Assembly: GCA_963920635.1 (NCBI GenBank)
Contig: OY987300.1
Span: 59,248,915-59,312,914, forward strand
Source: Pseudeuparius sepicola
Lineage: Eukaryota; Arthropoda; Insecta; Coleoptera; Anthribidae
Direction: 5' to 3'
Length of the DNA: 64,000 bases
This document shows, in pieces, positions 1-12,230 of this stretch (positions are counted from its first letter, which is position 1; every line of letters begins with the position of its first letter). Below the pieces are notes generated by a model. The model worked only from the letters and a program-made list of their open reading frames with translations. It was not told where the DNA came from and searched no databases. Position numbers and translations under genes: made by a program.

Positions 1-159
1 GCGGATTGCTAACCTGAAGAACTGCGATCAAAATAACAAACGCGAGAAGATTGGGTTATTTCTTAAAGTTTAGACAGTTATGATAAACCAGGAGGCGCCA
101 CGTCAGGTTCCAAAGCCCCTTTCAGAGAGTTTAAAGCAGATGACTAACGGAGGTGCTGC

Positions 160-800
160 CATTTAACTATGAACCAGCAGCCTCAACTACGACGACTAAT
201 TGAAGAAAACCAAGATATTATGTTTGCGATGTCTGAAGCCGATTATAATTAAACAGGCTCCTCAAAGGATAACCCTTGCTAAGCAAGAAGAGATCGCAGC
301 TATGTTGGAGTAAATGACACAACAGAAAGTCAGAGTCCATGGACTTCTCCAGTAGTTCCGGTTAAGAAGAAGGATGGTTCTACGAGATTTTGCGCACACT
401 ATCGGCGATTAAACGATGTTACCAACAAGCAGAGCTATACCCTATACTGAGAATAGACGACACTATGGACACTCTGTCTGATTCAAGATGGTTTTCCAAG
501 TTGGAATTGAAGAGTGGATACTGGCAGGTCAAAATGAGACTGCATTTTCCATTGGCACAGGTTTATGATAATTCAGCGTTATACCATTTGGACTCTGCAA
601 TGCATCAGCGCCCTTTGAGAGCCTCATGGACTCTTTACTAAGGGGAATAACATGGAAAACCTGCTTAGTATATCTCAATGAGGTCATTATCTTGGGACGA
701 TCCTTTGAAGACAATTTAAAGAATGTCCAGGAAGTAATTCAGAAGTTAAGAGAAGATAACACGAAAAAATGTCATTTCTTTAAGAATGATTTCAAGGGCC
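160..800 (+). pseudogene. Ty3/gypsy retrotransposon pol (reverse transcriptase) fragment, decayed
   Basis: Pieces of a Ty3/gypsy-type reverse transcriptase can be read in different frames on the + strand. Around 355-450 the translation contains PVKKKDGSTRF followed by a YRRLN motif, which is the start of the RT palm. After a frameshift near 440-450 the text resumes with an IDDTMDTL segment and SRWFSKLELKSGYWQVKM. From 626 another frame gives MDSLLRG, then VYLNEVIILG, where functional enzymes have Y-x-DD, and a final helix-like KNVQEVIQKLRED. At least two frameshifts, in-frame stops and loss of the catalytic aspartate pair make it a dead fragment. No LTRs, protease or integrase were recognised nearby. 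Family identity is fairly sure; boundaries are approximate because homology simply fades at both sides. Confidence 0.8.
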
Positions 801-3148
801 GCGCCTGTACATATCATCACCTAATCATAATCTGTTTATTTATTCCTTGTAACCCAAACAAATCTTGGCCGACTCAACGAACCGGGCCCATGTCACATGT
901 CGGTTCGATTTTACGAAGACAGATCCCATATAAATGCGCCCATCGTCACAGATATTTCCTTATAAGCCTATACTGAATATTTTCAATGGAATCATTAAAC
1001 AGGGAACATATAGTAATTAGATAATGTGATGCTATACGCTTAGACATTAATAGACATGCTCTGCACTGAGCTAATGTTCGAATGACCACATATTAAGAAT
1101 CTTAAGTTTGAACAATGCTACAACAGTACTATACAACCCTAAATTATCTCAAATGCAAATACATGCATGTATTCGGGGCTTTTTCAAAATTGTCAGTATC
1201 TACTGAGCTGCTCAATCTGTTGATGCTGTGCGAAGAAATGATAAAGAAACCTACTACACATCAATCTGAGTTCTTTAGCTATCCGGGATTCTATAGATAT
1301 GAACAAAAATGTTTCACGTTAGAGATGTTGTAAGAACCGTGTTGTGTAGGTATCTAATATTACCGATATAGGAATAGGTAACAGAGCAGATCACACCCAT
1401 ACTTTTCATAGTTATTCGAGTCGTAGAAAGCATTCAAGGTACCTACCACATCGTAAAGAATATAACCCTCACATGGAGATTTATATATAGATTTGACTAT
1501 TTAGAACTGCTATAGTTATTTATATGGGAATCGAAAATTGCAAGTACACAACGTCAAACAACATATATAGTGCCGTCAAATGAGAATCAAAACTTCGCAC
1601 GCCGAACGCTGGTTGCAGCTCGGAAACATGTCGCCATCGCGTACTAAAGCCATATGCCTATAGTAATCTATATAACGAGAAAAAGAGACATCCGACCGGA
1701 GGAATAATTTGGTGGCCATTTTTTTAACACTAAATGATTCAGGAAATATGAAATAACTCATACCTATACGGGTGGTTTCCATAAATAATATAAAGTCCTG
1801 GTTGTCATTTTATGCAAAATGGAAATTATTTTAATCGATAGTATGACATAGGTATATACAGGGTGACCCATTTCAAATGGAAGCACCCCCGTAAATATGA
1901 AAACGAAATGCTATTCACCGTACAAAATATAAAGATTAAAAGCTAAAAACGCATCTCAAAAACTAATGTCACGCTGACTTTTATTAGTTGACCAACGCCC
2001 AACGCCTTCAAAAAGTATAATGCAATTTTATTTCGTACTGTATAAAAATATGTAAACAAGGAATAAGATAGCCACCATTCAAACTGTCAATATAGGGTTA
2101 AAAATGGCGGCGAATTACATTTCTTTTCGTACCTACAAATTGTTTACGTCCTGGACGCAACAGGATATGAAAGAAACAAGAAGCTTTTTCCGTTGTCACG
2201 GCCAAGACTTTATTAATTGAAACTCAATCCTAATGACTACGTTTATTTTGACCCGTTCGATCCGATTGAGAGAGGTTTAAATTCACTGGAGCGGACTCAA
2301 ATAGACGGCATAAACCCTACAGATTGAAATTCAATCATATTTAAAATTCCAAGTCAAGCCGCTATTTCCAAACAGAAGTTGGCCAGAATGTGCACCAACC
2401 CACTGTGGAATAAGTATAATAAGTTAATGTCCCTAGAGAGGATTGAAAACCGTAGGATTCAAGACTGCGATGATGTAAACGTAGTATTACGTGAAAGATT
2501 TGACATAACTCAATCGGATCCATTTCAATCCGATCGAGTTGTCACGAGATGAATGTAGTTTATGTTCATGTACTCATTTGTTGTCATTGCAATCGCAGAA
2601 AAAAGGATTGTTTCACTGTGTTGTTTGCGGTTACCATAACAGCGGCGGAGAAGTACAGTGAGTGGGTGGGTACGTCTTTGAAGCAGAAGTATCGATTACC
2701 GAATATTCTTTGAGTGTGCGATAAAGAAGTTCCATAGTTCAGGCTCAGATCCACTCAAATTTTAGTTTGCATTTAGGTCTATTGTTGTAGATCAATGACT
2801 GTTAGGTAGGTACCTATACGTGCCGCAAGTTGTACATTGATACCTATTCTAGACTTTATTATATTTACGTATAATCTTGGTGAAGAAATTGTTCCAAGCG
2901 ATGAAACGAAACGTTAAATTGAGCAGGAAGAAACGCGTTTATCAAAAATCAACCCACGGCCAACCAACCGCTATGCTTGAAACCCCAACAATGCACTAAT
3001 CTAAATGCATTTTTAAATATTTTATGCATATGAATAAGCCGATAGCTATCGGGCCGCAGCCCATTAGAAACAACACATGCGAACAATACAAGGCGAGCTG
3101 TCATGTCACACACGGTAGCTGACACTTGTAACATTCACCGAAATTGAA
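801..3148. other. Upstream region without a recognised gene
   Basis: This AT-rich stretch lies upstream of labial exon 1. Only short chance ORFs are present. A short segment near 1857-1875 begins with a CAGGGTG-type end, which recurs at several transposon termini in the window (for example 18155, 36545 and 63511), so it may be one end of a degraded element. No second end was located. I see no exon, RNA gene or clear promoter element here. Confidence 0.5.
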
Positions 3149-3455
3149 ATGTTCCAACACAAAGAGCGCAATGGTGGCTGGATGCTGGCCAATCCTCGAC
3201 GCAGCATCACATCTTTTGTAAGCCGGCGACGTGCCATTGGACGAGGGGCCACGGTGCGCCGGCCACGTGGAACCGACGCTCCGCCCCGGGCTTTCGCTGC
3301 GCTGCACTTCGCCGGCCCGCCAGGCCAGCCTGTTGTGGCGGGCCCCAGTCCCCCAGCCGGCCCAGTCCCCAAGCGGCTAGTCGAGGCATGAGACTGGACC
3401 CAACGCGGTGTGTGTTCATGTGCCGGGGGTAATTGGCCTACGTCATCGCGGGACA
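3149..3455 (+). promoter_or_regulatory. lab: GC-rich probable 5' UTR / promoter-proximal region of labial
   Basis: The base composition changes sharply from AT-rich to strongly GC- and CpG-rich immediately before the labial start codon. The reading frame is open on both strands here, but the products are proline/arginine-rich low-complexity peptides typical of GC-rich noncoding DNA. I infer a 5' untranslated leader and core promoter region. No TATA box or initiator could be assigned with confidence, and the transcription start is not visible. Confidence 0.45.
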
Positions 3456-4122
3456 ATGATTATGATGGACGTAAGCATGTACGGCCATCACAACCAGCAC
3501 GGTGCGTCGTACAGTGCGTCGGATTCGAACTATTACGCCTACTCCAGTGATGTGAGCAACCACCCCAACCAGTTCCCGCCCAGCTATCCATCGAATTACC
3601 ACTACGACGAGCCTTACTTGTATGGCGCTACGTCAGACTCCGTGGAAACGCCCCCGTCTCCTCAAGACCTCAACTATTACAATCCGCAGACCGTCCCTCA
3701 AGAAAATCCGATCATCAACACAGACACCGGCCTGAGTTACACGAATCTGGATTACGCTAACGCGAACTCAACCTCCGCGTACCCCAACAACTACAACGAG
3801 GTCTACTCAAGACCTCCGCATGATCTCTTTCCACGGCACGATGATGAAGGAAGCGTTCATTCGTATGAAAACAAATACCAAATTGATCTTCCAGAAGCTA
3901 ATTACCACCATCCACATCTCGTCGCGTCCAACGCACCTTCTGCTACCTGTATGGAGTTCCAGCATCTTCAAAGATATAAGGATGAATTGATGCCGGGAAA
4001 TGATACCAGATTGAGACAGCATCATCCGTCATTGCATGGCTTGAGTCCTGCGCCACAGGCGCAACCCGTTCTGCCCACTTATAAGTGGATGCAGGTGAAG
4101 AGGAACGTTCCCAAACCTGCTG
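3456..4122 (+). CDS. lab: labial (Hox1) homeotic protein, first coding exon (partial gene)
   Basis: This exon encodes the N-terminal ~222 residues of the anterior Hox transcription factor Labial, which in insects patterns the intercalary segment and midgut. It starts MIMMDVSMYG; the second (3462) or first (3456) methionine pair could be used, and I chose the first in the frame. The protein is rich in Tyr, Asn, Ser and Pro, as Labial N-termini are, with tracts such as SDSNYYAYSSD. Near its end lies the class-defining hexapeptide TYKWMQVKRNVPKP (YKWM at residues 209-212), which contacts the Extradenticle/PBX cofactor. The exon stops at a consensus donor directly after this block, the normal place for the labial intron. 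The homeodomain exon is not in the window, so the gene is incomplete here. The reading frame is clean, with no sign of decay. Confidence 0.93.
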
Positions 4123-4128
4123 GTAAGT
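4117..4128 (+). other. lab: Splice donor of labial exon 1
   Basis: The sequence GCTG followed by GTAAGT gives a strong U2-type 5' splice site with the exon ending at 4122 in phase 1. Beyond it the frame continues for about 40 codons with no Hox-like sequence and then stops, which supports splicing at this point. Confidence 0.85.
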
Positions 4129-7109
4129 ACACACTTATAGCATTGGATATATTTGTCGTGAATTATTTAAAAAGAAGAGTCATTCCCACTGGCTTAAGCG
4201 CAATTTCCCTATTCACAAAAGTTACAGGGTTACCCACTCTTTTAGTGTAAGTATTTGTATAAATTGTTTGTATCCTATTTATCCCTATTTTGTTTGATGA
4301 TGAGCACAAGGAAAATTATTTCGAAAATTATCTATGCATCCCATTTTCTCCAAAATTCAAGGTTTTTTTTTTAAGAATATTCAAAAATTTGGGTGGTATA
4401 TTTTGAGGTAGGTAGATACATATTGTTCTCCAAAATAGGTACACTATGTAACACCGAAAAGCAGGTTTAGGTTCCCAACATCCTCCAAGCCATTGAAACC
4501 TATTATAAAACCTTATCAAACTAATATCGAAATCGTATCAATATTATTGCTCCATCGCTGGGCTTTAAAATTTCCGAGGATAAGTAAAGACGAGATTTAA
4601 TAAATGATTCCTTCTGCCACGCGTCACCGCCGTCATCTATAAAGCCCATATTTTTATACATTGGTTCCCTTTTTAAACTCACAAACTTTAAACATTATCA
4701 TAGGAATATGAACCTGTATAATTTAAGATGCTCTATAATCACACAATTATTAGGTATCGATGCTCAAAGTTTGGCAGTTTAAACATCCTGTATCGTATAA
4801 TGTATCGAGCATACTGAATTTGTCTAACTCTAGGAGCTAAAACCAGCACTGTTTGACTCAATATTCAACTAATTTAGATTTCCGAGTTGCAGATCCTAGA
4901 AACGTTCCGTCTCGAGGTTCATTCCATTGCCGGGTTGTTTTCTTTTATTTTAATAATGACACTATATGAAACTTTAATTGATTTTTTACACTTCAGTGCT
5001 CAAATCAATACAATTAAAACCACGTGCACTGTTTTTATTTTTAATCCAAGAACAAAACAAAATTATCGATATAACTAACTTCTTAATAGACGCCTACACA
5101 TCGTGCTACCTATGCTAAGTACCAATATTTATTTAGAATGGAACGTTGAGTGTTTATCGATTCATTATAATAATGTCAACAATGATTTCAATTATTTATT
5201 GTTATAGAACATATGTTTTTGTATTTGTACTTCATAGTAAATATTAGCATAGAAAAGCGTTTATCTTGGAAGGCAGGAAGAGATAAGGTATTGATGTTTA
5301 GACTCGCATGCATAGGTATGTAGGTATTGTAGGTATACCTTCTTGAATTAGTTTTTAAAATGTTAGATCCCTTTAATTTAATAACCGATCGGAAAAAAGA
5401 TTTTCTGAATAGTATAGGGCATTATTGTCTACTTGTTATCGAACAATTAGTCGGCAATGTCGGCATCTCCAGTGCCAGTGTCAAAACAACCCACGATGCC
5501 ACAGTCGAGGCAGAAAATGCAAAAATCTTATTAGGCATTTTTCTATAAAAAAAAATACCAAAAGAAATTTGTCAAAATCCTTATAAATTAGAATTTTGTC
5601 AAAATAATATTCTTCTTTCAAAAATAGAATTTCAATGAATATCTGCGTTTGTAAGTGTGTCATGAACATTGCAAAGTAAAAAAAATAATTATTTGAAATT
5701 GAATTTAAAAAACTACAAAGCCAAATAAATTATGTTTTTTAATTTAAAATGTTTAATTTATTTTTATTTTTTATGAATATAGATAAAAAAAACGATTCAT
5801 TTTCGAGATAATTACAAGGCGCTAAGATGTCAAAAAATATATCGAATATTTTTTATATCTTCCAAACAAAGATATGGAAAATATTTTTTTATAAAATATG
5901 TGCATTATGTACTAATTTCATTATTTCCCTGTAACCAATTGCGAAGGCACGGAGTTCAGAAATGCATGATTTAATTTTGAACACGAATTTCCCTAGGCAT
6001 TTTTGTTATACGGTTCCATGTTTTTTACTTTTTCCATTAATTGTAATTCGTAAAGAAAAATTTTAAAATCAACTCAAATTATCTTATCCAAAAAATGTGA
6101 TGTAAACCAATAAATAAATATGTAATCGATCAAAATTAATTATGTTAAACAGACCATCAAAATTGCGTAACTCTATAACTGGAAAAGTATTTAAAGAATA
6201 AAAAGACCTGTAATTTGAGCTTCAAATTTTCAACGAACTGTATCTTGAAAATGAAACATATCTGGACCTATATTGAGACGAAATTTTCATTTTTGAGACA
6301 GATTCTGCCTATTTTGTTATAGTATATTACATAGCAAGAGTTGTAAACAGCTTATTACGTATGAGTGGTTGGTTGGTTGCTATGGTGGCGCGGATGCCGC
6401 GCTAACAAGGCACCCGTGATAATTGTGTTTTAATTAAGAACAGATATGTATTTTTTTTACTACTAACCTGAGAAATCACCATTCACCACCTCATTCCTCT
6501 AATGAGAAGTAATATTTCTCACCCTAGGTAAATATTGATAATAAAAAAATACCTAGGTAAATAATAAAAAAAATTCTATATGCCATTTAAAGATTAGTGT
6601 CATTTTATCAGGTTGACAACTAAACTCCCAGGGTACTTGATATTTCGAAGTATTTGAAAAAAGCGAGAAATGACTAAAATAAACTAAAATATGGCAATAT
6701 TTCAATGTTAGTAGTAAAAAAAAATTCTATATACACTTCGGTTGAGAAGGCCATTATTTACCTCGCATATTATATCCTTCGGCGCTACGCGCCTCAGGAT
6801 ATAAAAAAAGCTCGGTATGTAATGGCTCACTTCTCAACCTAAGTGTATAATATACTATTATTACGTATCAGTCATTGTCATTACGTGTCATTGTTCGTAA
6901 CAATGGACTTACTTATAACTTAAACCGTTACTTAATAGGTATGTTACTAGTATAGGAGTAGAAAAAATAAATTATTAACAGGCCAAACTTTTACGTGGTC
7001 TATTCCTATTGGAGGGTGGTCCGGGTGATTATTATTAAATTGCTGACCGAGCATTGTTGCGAAATAATCTTATTTTCACTTTTGCAAGTGCTTCTAACAT
7101 TTTCGAGTA
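4123..7109 (+). other. Start of the long labial intron 1, AT-rich, no gene seen
   Basis: The DNA is AT-rich with only chance ORFs. The one structured item is the small hairpin element listed at 6728-6853. No splice acceptor followed by a homeobox-like frame was found here or elsewhere in the window. Confidence 0.6.
6728..6853. repeat. Small hairpin (foldback) element with GC-rich apex
   Basis: Two arms of about 35 bases are inverted copies: the left contains TACACTTCGGTTGAGAAGG and the right contains CTTCTCAACCTAAGTGTA. The apex carries its own palindrome-like block, CCTTCGGCGCTACGCGCC. It resembles other hairpin elements at 10490, 27897, 30878, 31102 and 39464 in plan, though not in sequence. 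It is probably a non-autonomous DNA element. Confidence 0.6.
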
Positions 7110-7335
7110 GGTACCCAGTGAGCATTTTATTCCTTTAAGGGAAATGTGTTCTAGGCGACCTCGTTGTTACGTCAGTGGGCCCTTCTTTTGCGTCAAATAG
7201 CACACAAAACTACAAGTGACGTCACGAATGGTGCCTAAGTTGGCATAAAAAAGGAATAAAGTGTCCTTTTACACAGAATGGGAATTGTGTTGACACAAAA
7301 GGAATTGTTACTTAAATGCAAACAATGACTGACAT

Positions 7336-7525
7336 GAAGTAGGAATAGTGTTAAAAGAATGCCGTAACTTCGTCTGTGCCTTTAAAAGACACAAAACCGT
7401 AATTGTGGAATGCGTAGTGCGACATACAGTAGTAATTGTGTTAAGGGAATGCACTAACTGCGTCTGTGTCTTTAAAAGACTCAAAACCGTAATTGTGGAA
7501 TGGGTAGTGTGAGGCATAGAAGGCA
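7336..7525. repeat. Imperfect tandem repeat, 90-bp unit, two copies
   Basis: Units beginning near 7341 and 7431 share the phrase CTTTAAAAGAC followed by CAAAACCGTAATTGTGGAATG, at a spacing of 90 bases. A more decayed third unit may follow to about 7590. The 142-codon frame antisense to it is a by-product of the repeat, not a gene. Confidence 0.7.
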
Positions 7526-7744
7526 TTTTGTTCTTAAAACCATAAAGTTGATCTGTGCATGACGGAAAACAGTAATTGGGCCTAAAATTTGTGTAAACGG
7601 TCACAAGTAAGTTCAGCGTAACCCTATAAAGGCATTTTAACCAGTAGTTAAATAAAATGTCGTCGTCATAAATAAGAAACCCGCCGCCGCCGTTATGCGA
7701 AATTATAGAACTATCTTCAACATCAGAAAGTGCCACTGTATTAC

Positions 7745-8025
7745 AAAACCAGAATCACAGAATAAATAGCTTCACAACAGAAGCGTCCATAAAGACATGT
7801 GTCAAAAATAAGCGAGCCTCCATTTCAATTTACAGAAAAATAACCAATAACTTATACATAAATTTGGTCCTAATACAATCTCTTTGCAATGTGGATTAAT
7901 GTAAAATCAAACAAAATGCACAATGTTTATCCCTTTAGAAGATATTTCGCGTCAAAGCGAGCATCCTTTTGACACATGTCTTTATGGACGCTTCTTTTGT
8001 GAAGCTATTTATTCTGTGCCAGAAT
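7745..8025. repeat. Inverted repeat (foldback core)
   Basis: The left arm, about 7745-7820, contains AATAAATAGCTTCACAACAG and CGTCCATAAAGACATGTGTC. The right arm, about 7945-8025, contains their reverse complements: GACACATGTCTTTATGGACG, then TTGTGAAGCTATTTATT. The arms are about 75 bases and nearly identical. Confidence 0.7.
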
Positions 8026-9374
8026 GCATCAAAATTGTTATTAAGGTCACTGTAATAACCCACTTCTCTTGAACCACCACAAAAAGTAGGCGCCTTTTTT
8101 CTAATGTTGACACTAACACAAAATATCACAATCCTGCCGTGGAGTGCGAGGTTATTATCAACAAAACATGTTTACTGCAAAGAAAAATGAATCCAAAAAA
8201 GTTTTCAATTCAAAATACTACCGTAATGTTAAAAGAGAAATTGAAAACAATCAGAGACGTTTGTCTGAGTAGGTATATGAAAAAGGTGAAAACAGAACCA
8301 TCATCCGCCAATAATACATCCGCTGTCACACTGCAGCGCGCGCGTCCTGGCTGCTGGTTCGTTTGGCAGAAGGCACCACAGACACTTTGCAGGGAACGCG
8401 TCACGACAAGTCGCAAAATAGGAATGGTTTCAAAACAATGCGTCATCGATCGATATCGACCATGCAATTGCGGAAAATTGTTACCTACCAGATTCCTCGT
8501 TTGTTTCAATCATGACGCATAGTAGGAATTGCGTGAAACCAATAGGGAAGTGTATTTCACATTGCCTACATGTATCTGACACAAATAAGGCACAATTAGG
8601 GAACCCTGCGTTAACGGCCATATTCTCAATAATTTTATATCTTGATTTATTAAATAAAGTGCTGCTTTTGTCAAAACTGAACAAAAAACTAAAAAAAAAT
8701 CACATCAAGTAATTTTAGACATTACTTTTTACAACTTTTTTTAATTTTAAGTTGTAATTTTATAAATTTTATTTTTTGTAAAATTATAAAATATTTGCCA
8801 AACAATATTATTTTTACGGCCCCCGCTGCTATCTTTTCTATATCAAAAAACTGCACGAAAAATTTATCGTCGCAAGAAATTGGATTGTGAGCAAAGACAT
8901 AAAAAACAACTGTATGAGGGACAAACTATTAAATAAATAAGTTATTCCTAGTACTTAGGTATATTTCTGTTGTGTAGCCATTTAGTAAGAAATAAGCGAC
9001 ATGATTATACTTTGCGACAACTATGTGTGAGAATAATTTTCAAGAAATATAAAAAAAGAGTAATAAGTGTCTTATTTGTGTATTAGCAGTTAACTATGAC
9101 TCTGCAGTCAAGCAACTATGTAGGATTTGTTTCAGGCATAAAGAGGAAAATGTTTCGTAAATGTGTTCCTAAGGAAACCTTAGGGAAAAGCACATTTATT
9201 GACAGAATTCCGAATCTTTACCTTAAATGCGTTGTGTCACCATGCTTCACTTCCCACGTATAGTGGGCACATAAAAGTAGCAGTTTCGAAACATGAAATT
9301 GAAATGATTGATCGCATAAATCATACGCAATTACGTAACTGTTCCCTAAATGGGACGAAATTTTGCTCACTAGG

Positions 9375-10489
9375 TACAGAAATAATGCGAAACCCACAAA
9401 AGTGACAGATAATAAGGTGCCAACAATTTATTTGACAGTTGGAATGTTCGGTTCTTATTTAGATGGCACATGAACGCAGAAATTCACTGAAATCCTATTA
9501 TACTTTTTTGAAAAAAATAATAATTTTGATAAATTTTTGGATTTTAAATTTCTTACCAATTCAGAACAACTTATTTTTTAAATGTTTTTGATAAAAAAAA
9601 TACCTAAAACATTTTTGGATTTTCTGCTTTAGGTTGATGTGGTTATCTCCAAGTGCACATTACTATTCGACTAAGTAACCATTTCTGTTATATTATTCGA
9701 ACAGGGCTGATATTTGAAAAATCGGTAATTTCATCTATTTAACCTTAGATGCAGGTAGATTCTAATTCTGTTTTGTATTTGAATTATCCCTTTCCCTTTT
9801 CTGTAAAAGAAAAGCATCATTAAGAAAGTTGTGTCCTTGAATTACATTGGAAAATAATTAGCATAATATATTTCAAGTCAATCAACCAAATTTTCTTAGA
9901 ATGATATTCTAAAATAAAAATATATGAAAAATTTATTTTTAACACGGCAAGCCTGAATCCCCAAATGCGAAATTTCAATTCTTATTTGATTTTGGCCTGC
10001 TCTGCCACATAGCATTCAAAGTTGAATAGATCGATTTTTCAATTTGCAATTATTTGGGGCATATGCTTAAATTAAGAGTACCTATAGAAGAAAAAGGTAG
10101 TTCTTTGGTTTATGAATTTTCATCGTGGCCATAGCATGTTAAATGGAAAAGAATGGCCGTGCCCCTGCCTTTGGAAAGATTAAACAGTTACTACGAAATT
10201 GGTGCGGGTGACTAATCTCCAATTCGGGTGTAAATTAAACGCAAAGTGGGGGCGGTAGGGGGTCAAGTGTATTCTTATCTCCGACCGAGATCTGACATGG
10301 CATGTTTAATCGATTCTACTAAATGAAACAAGAGCACACATCTAGACTTTTTTCGTTTCACTAATGGCAAAAAAATAAAATTGGCTTAAATTCATGGATT
10401 ATGTCCAGTTAGGAAAGTAATTGTATAATGCTAAAACTCCTGTTTAAGCCTTGCTTAATTTTTATCTGGTCAGATAAGAATAGTAGATT
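9375..10489. other. Intronic AT-rich stretch, nothing recognised
   Basis: No long ORF, repeat pair or base-balanced island stands out in this stretch. Confidence 0.4.
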
Positions 10490-10583
10490 CTGTAATGAGG
10501 TTAGAATGAAAAAATTCGATTCGAACGCGAGCGTGAGGAACCACGAGTATCGAATTTTTTCATTCTAACCGAGTAACAGACTG
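10490..10583. repeat. Hairpin element with GC-rich apex
   Basis: The left arm contains GGTTAGAATGAAAAAATTCG and the right arm contains the reverse complement, CGAATTTTTTCATTCTAACC. The apex reads GAACGCGAGCGTGAGGAACC. Half of the same hairpin, including the outer TCATTACAGAATCTACTATT tail, recurs at 36363-36441. It abuts the 3' end of the frame at 10560-10898. Confidence 0.65.
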
Positions 10584-10898
10584 TATTTTCTCCACGACCA
10601 TTAAAACATTTTCAGAAAATGAGGTCGTTTTCTTTACTTGTTGCCACTCCCTTAAGAACGCATAATATTTTTCATATTCATGTTTCGATTTTTGCGGCAT
10701 CGCCGGCATCAGGTTCTCACTTATATTATTTGCACAATTTGTAATTTCAGGTGGAGTATTATCAAATTCCATATCATAATCACTCGATTTTTCACTCATT
10801 TTATTTAGGTAACTTAAAACACGTTCGAAAATACTTATTATGACGCGCACCCCCACGCCGCTATTGTTGACAGCGAGGTTGACAGTCTTGAAATCCAT
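10560..10898 (-). pseudogene. Possible Crypton-like / tyrosine-recombinase N-terminal fragment
   Basis: The 112-residue frame reads from the - strand. Its C-terminal half has KSKHEYEKYYAFLREWQQVK followed by TSFSENVLMV. This resembles the N-terminal SAM-like core-binding segment (K-x-x-Y-x-x-x-Y-x-x-F-x-x-W then F-x-E-x-x-L) seen in Crypton-type and domesticated tyrosine recombinases of animals. The first 35 residues have no recognisable motif. The frame runs directly into the hairpin element at 10490-10583, which supplies its last ~8 codons and stop, so a longer coding sequence may have been interrupted. No catalytic R-HxxR-Y region is present nearby. The resemblance is from memory of the family and could be chance; it may also be a single exon. 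Confidence 0.35.
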
Positions 10899-11427
10899 GG
10901 CACTCTATGCTGTGTTTAGTTCGATTGGCGTATATTCATTAATTGTCTTGTTATGGAATGAAAATATATAAAATATTGCAATGATTTATTATTATTAGTA
11001 CGAAATATTAGTATCCCTATTATTATACTGTTTATTTATGTGCAATAGATTACAAAAATTATATTAAAATCCTGGAAATGCATGCAAACCAGTCGAGAAG
11101 CAAGTATTTAAGAATAAATCATCTCGTTCTAGAGTAATGATTTTAGAATACTTACATTCACGAATGGTCGTGGAGAAAGACATTTCTTTATATACCTACT
11201 GTTGGCCTGTGACCCAATCAATACACCAAAGAATTTTGAAAATTATCCCGTTAAACACAAAGGCAAAGTTGGAATAGGAAAAAATTACTAACTGATGTGG
11301 ATAAATTTTGATAACTTCACAACGCAGCAACATTGTATAGTTTTTTACAAGACAAGATTAAAATCTAGGTCAATGAACGAAAATAAACCAGATACCCATT
11401 GCCTTATTCGAGTACTCAACATTATAC
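10899..11427. other. Intronic AT-rich stretch, nothing recognised
   Basis: Only chance ORFs are present, and no repeat partner was found elsewhere in the window. Confidence 0.4.
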
Positions 11428-11758
11428 TAAAATCGAGCAATCCGTACGCCTAGTGTTCAATGACGTTCCGCGATTGGTCGGTCGGCTATAAAATTTCACC
11501 CGACTCGGCAACAGGGACGTGCTCGATCGCAGAAGTGTAGATATTCGGTTTTATCTTGTTGTTTTCGGCTATTTAGACACTGCCGCAAATAATTTTATCG
11601 ATGTTTTGAACCATTTTAATTAAGCCAATAATTCTGAATTCTGAAATATTTTGATGTACACAATTGTAAGACTAAAATTAAATAAAGGTCGTACCTCCGT
11701 GCGGCTATGGCAGATACGTGCTCTTGTTTACTCCAGGCGTAAGAGTTGCTCGATTTTA
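11428..11758 (+). mobile_element. 331-bp inverted-repeat-bounded unit with TATA box and poly(A) signal
   Basis: The two ends are inverted copies matching at about 22 of 26 positions: left TAAAATCGAGCAA...ACGCCTAG, right CCAGGCGT...TTGCTCGATTTTA. Inside, on the + strand, an ATTGG (inverted CCAAT) lies at about 11473, TATAAAA at 11487-11493, and AATAAA at 11681-11686, in the order of a compact promoter-to-terminator unit or an LTR. There is no ORF. It could be a solo LTR-like or ITR-like remnant, or a small MITE carrying a promoter. Confidence 0.45.
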
Positions 11759-12230
11759 TTATAGGTATAGAATATATGAATGAAGAAACGTGTAATTAGA
11801 TCGTATTGATGTCATTTTTAAAGATTTGCATTAATGAGGGTATATATCTTACGATCTAATAACAGTTACTATATCACCAGAAAATAAAAAAATTGTTCTT
11901 ATCACCCATAATATGACAGGATTTAGTATCATTATTTCATGCTTATCTCGATAAAAAGCAATACAGGTAAACTATTTTTGTCAAGACGGAGAGAACTAAT
12001 CATATGTTAATAATACCACTTCTTGAGAAGTAGTTCCAAACACTGCGTTTTAAATGTGTTGGCACCTGTGTTGACATGCATGATTTATTACGAAATAGAA
12101 ACCAACTTAAAATTCGCCAATTATTCAAATTAGCACCAGCTCTTATCGACACATAGATAGTTTTATACAAATACATATTATATAAGTTAATTAGGTAGTG
12201 TAGAGTTGGTTTTAATAACATTAGGAAAAA

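Larger units (their letters stand above)
7110..9374. mobile_element. Possible large non-autonomous DNA element with inverted ends
   Basis: The left end reads GTACCCAGTGAGCATTTTAT and the right end, read in reverse complement, starts GTACCTAGTGAGCAAAATTT. Subterminal sequence on both sides also contains similar TTAGGGAA / TTAAGGGAA blocks. Between them lie a 90-bp tandem repeat, an internal foldback (7745-8025) and no transposase-like ORF. I infer a non-autonomous DNA transposon of about 2.3 kb. No target duplication was identified, so the boundaries are provisional. Confidence 0.45.

Noticed and set aside
3106..3456. Antisense and sense frames of 68-116 codons upstream of labial
   Set aside because: All lie in the GC-rich leader, overlap each other in several frames and lack motifs.
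7308..7736. 142-codon - strand frame with repeated THSTITVL phrases
   Set aside because: The repetition comes from the 90-bp tandem DNA repeat inside a noncoding element; no protein motif.
8139..8522. 127-codon + strand frame
   Set aside because: No motif, lies within the putative 7110-9374 element and has a competing antisense frame.
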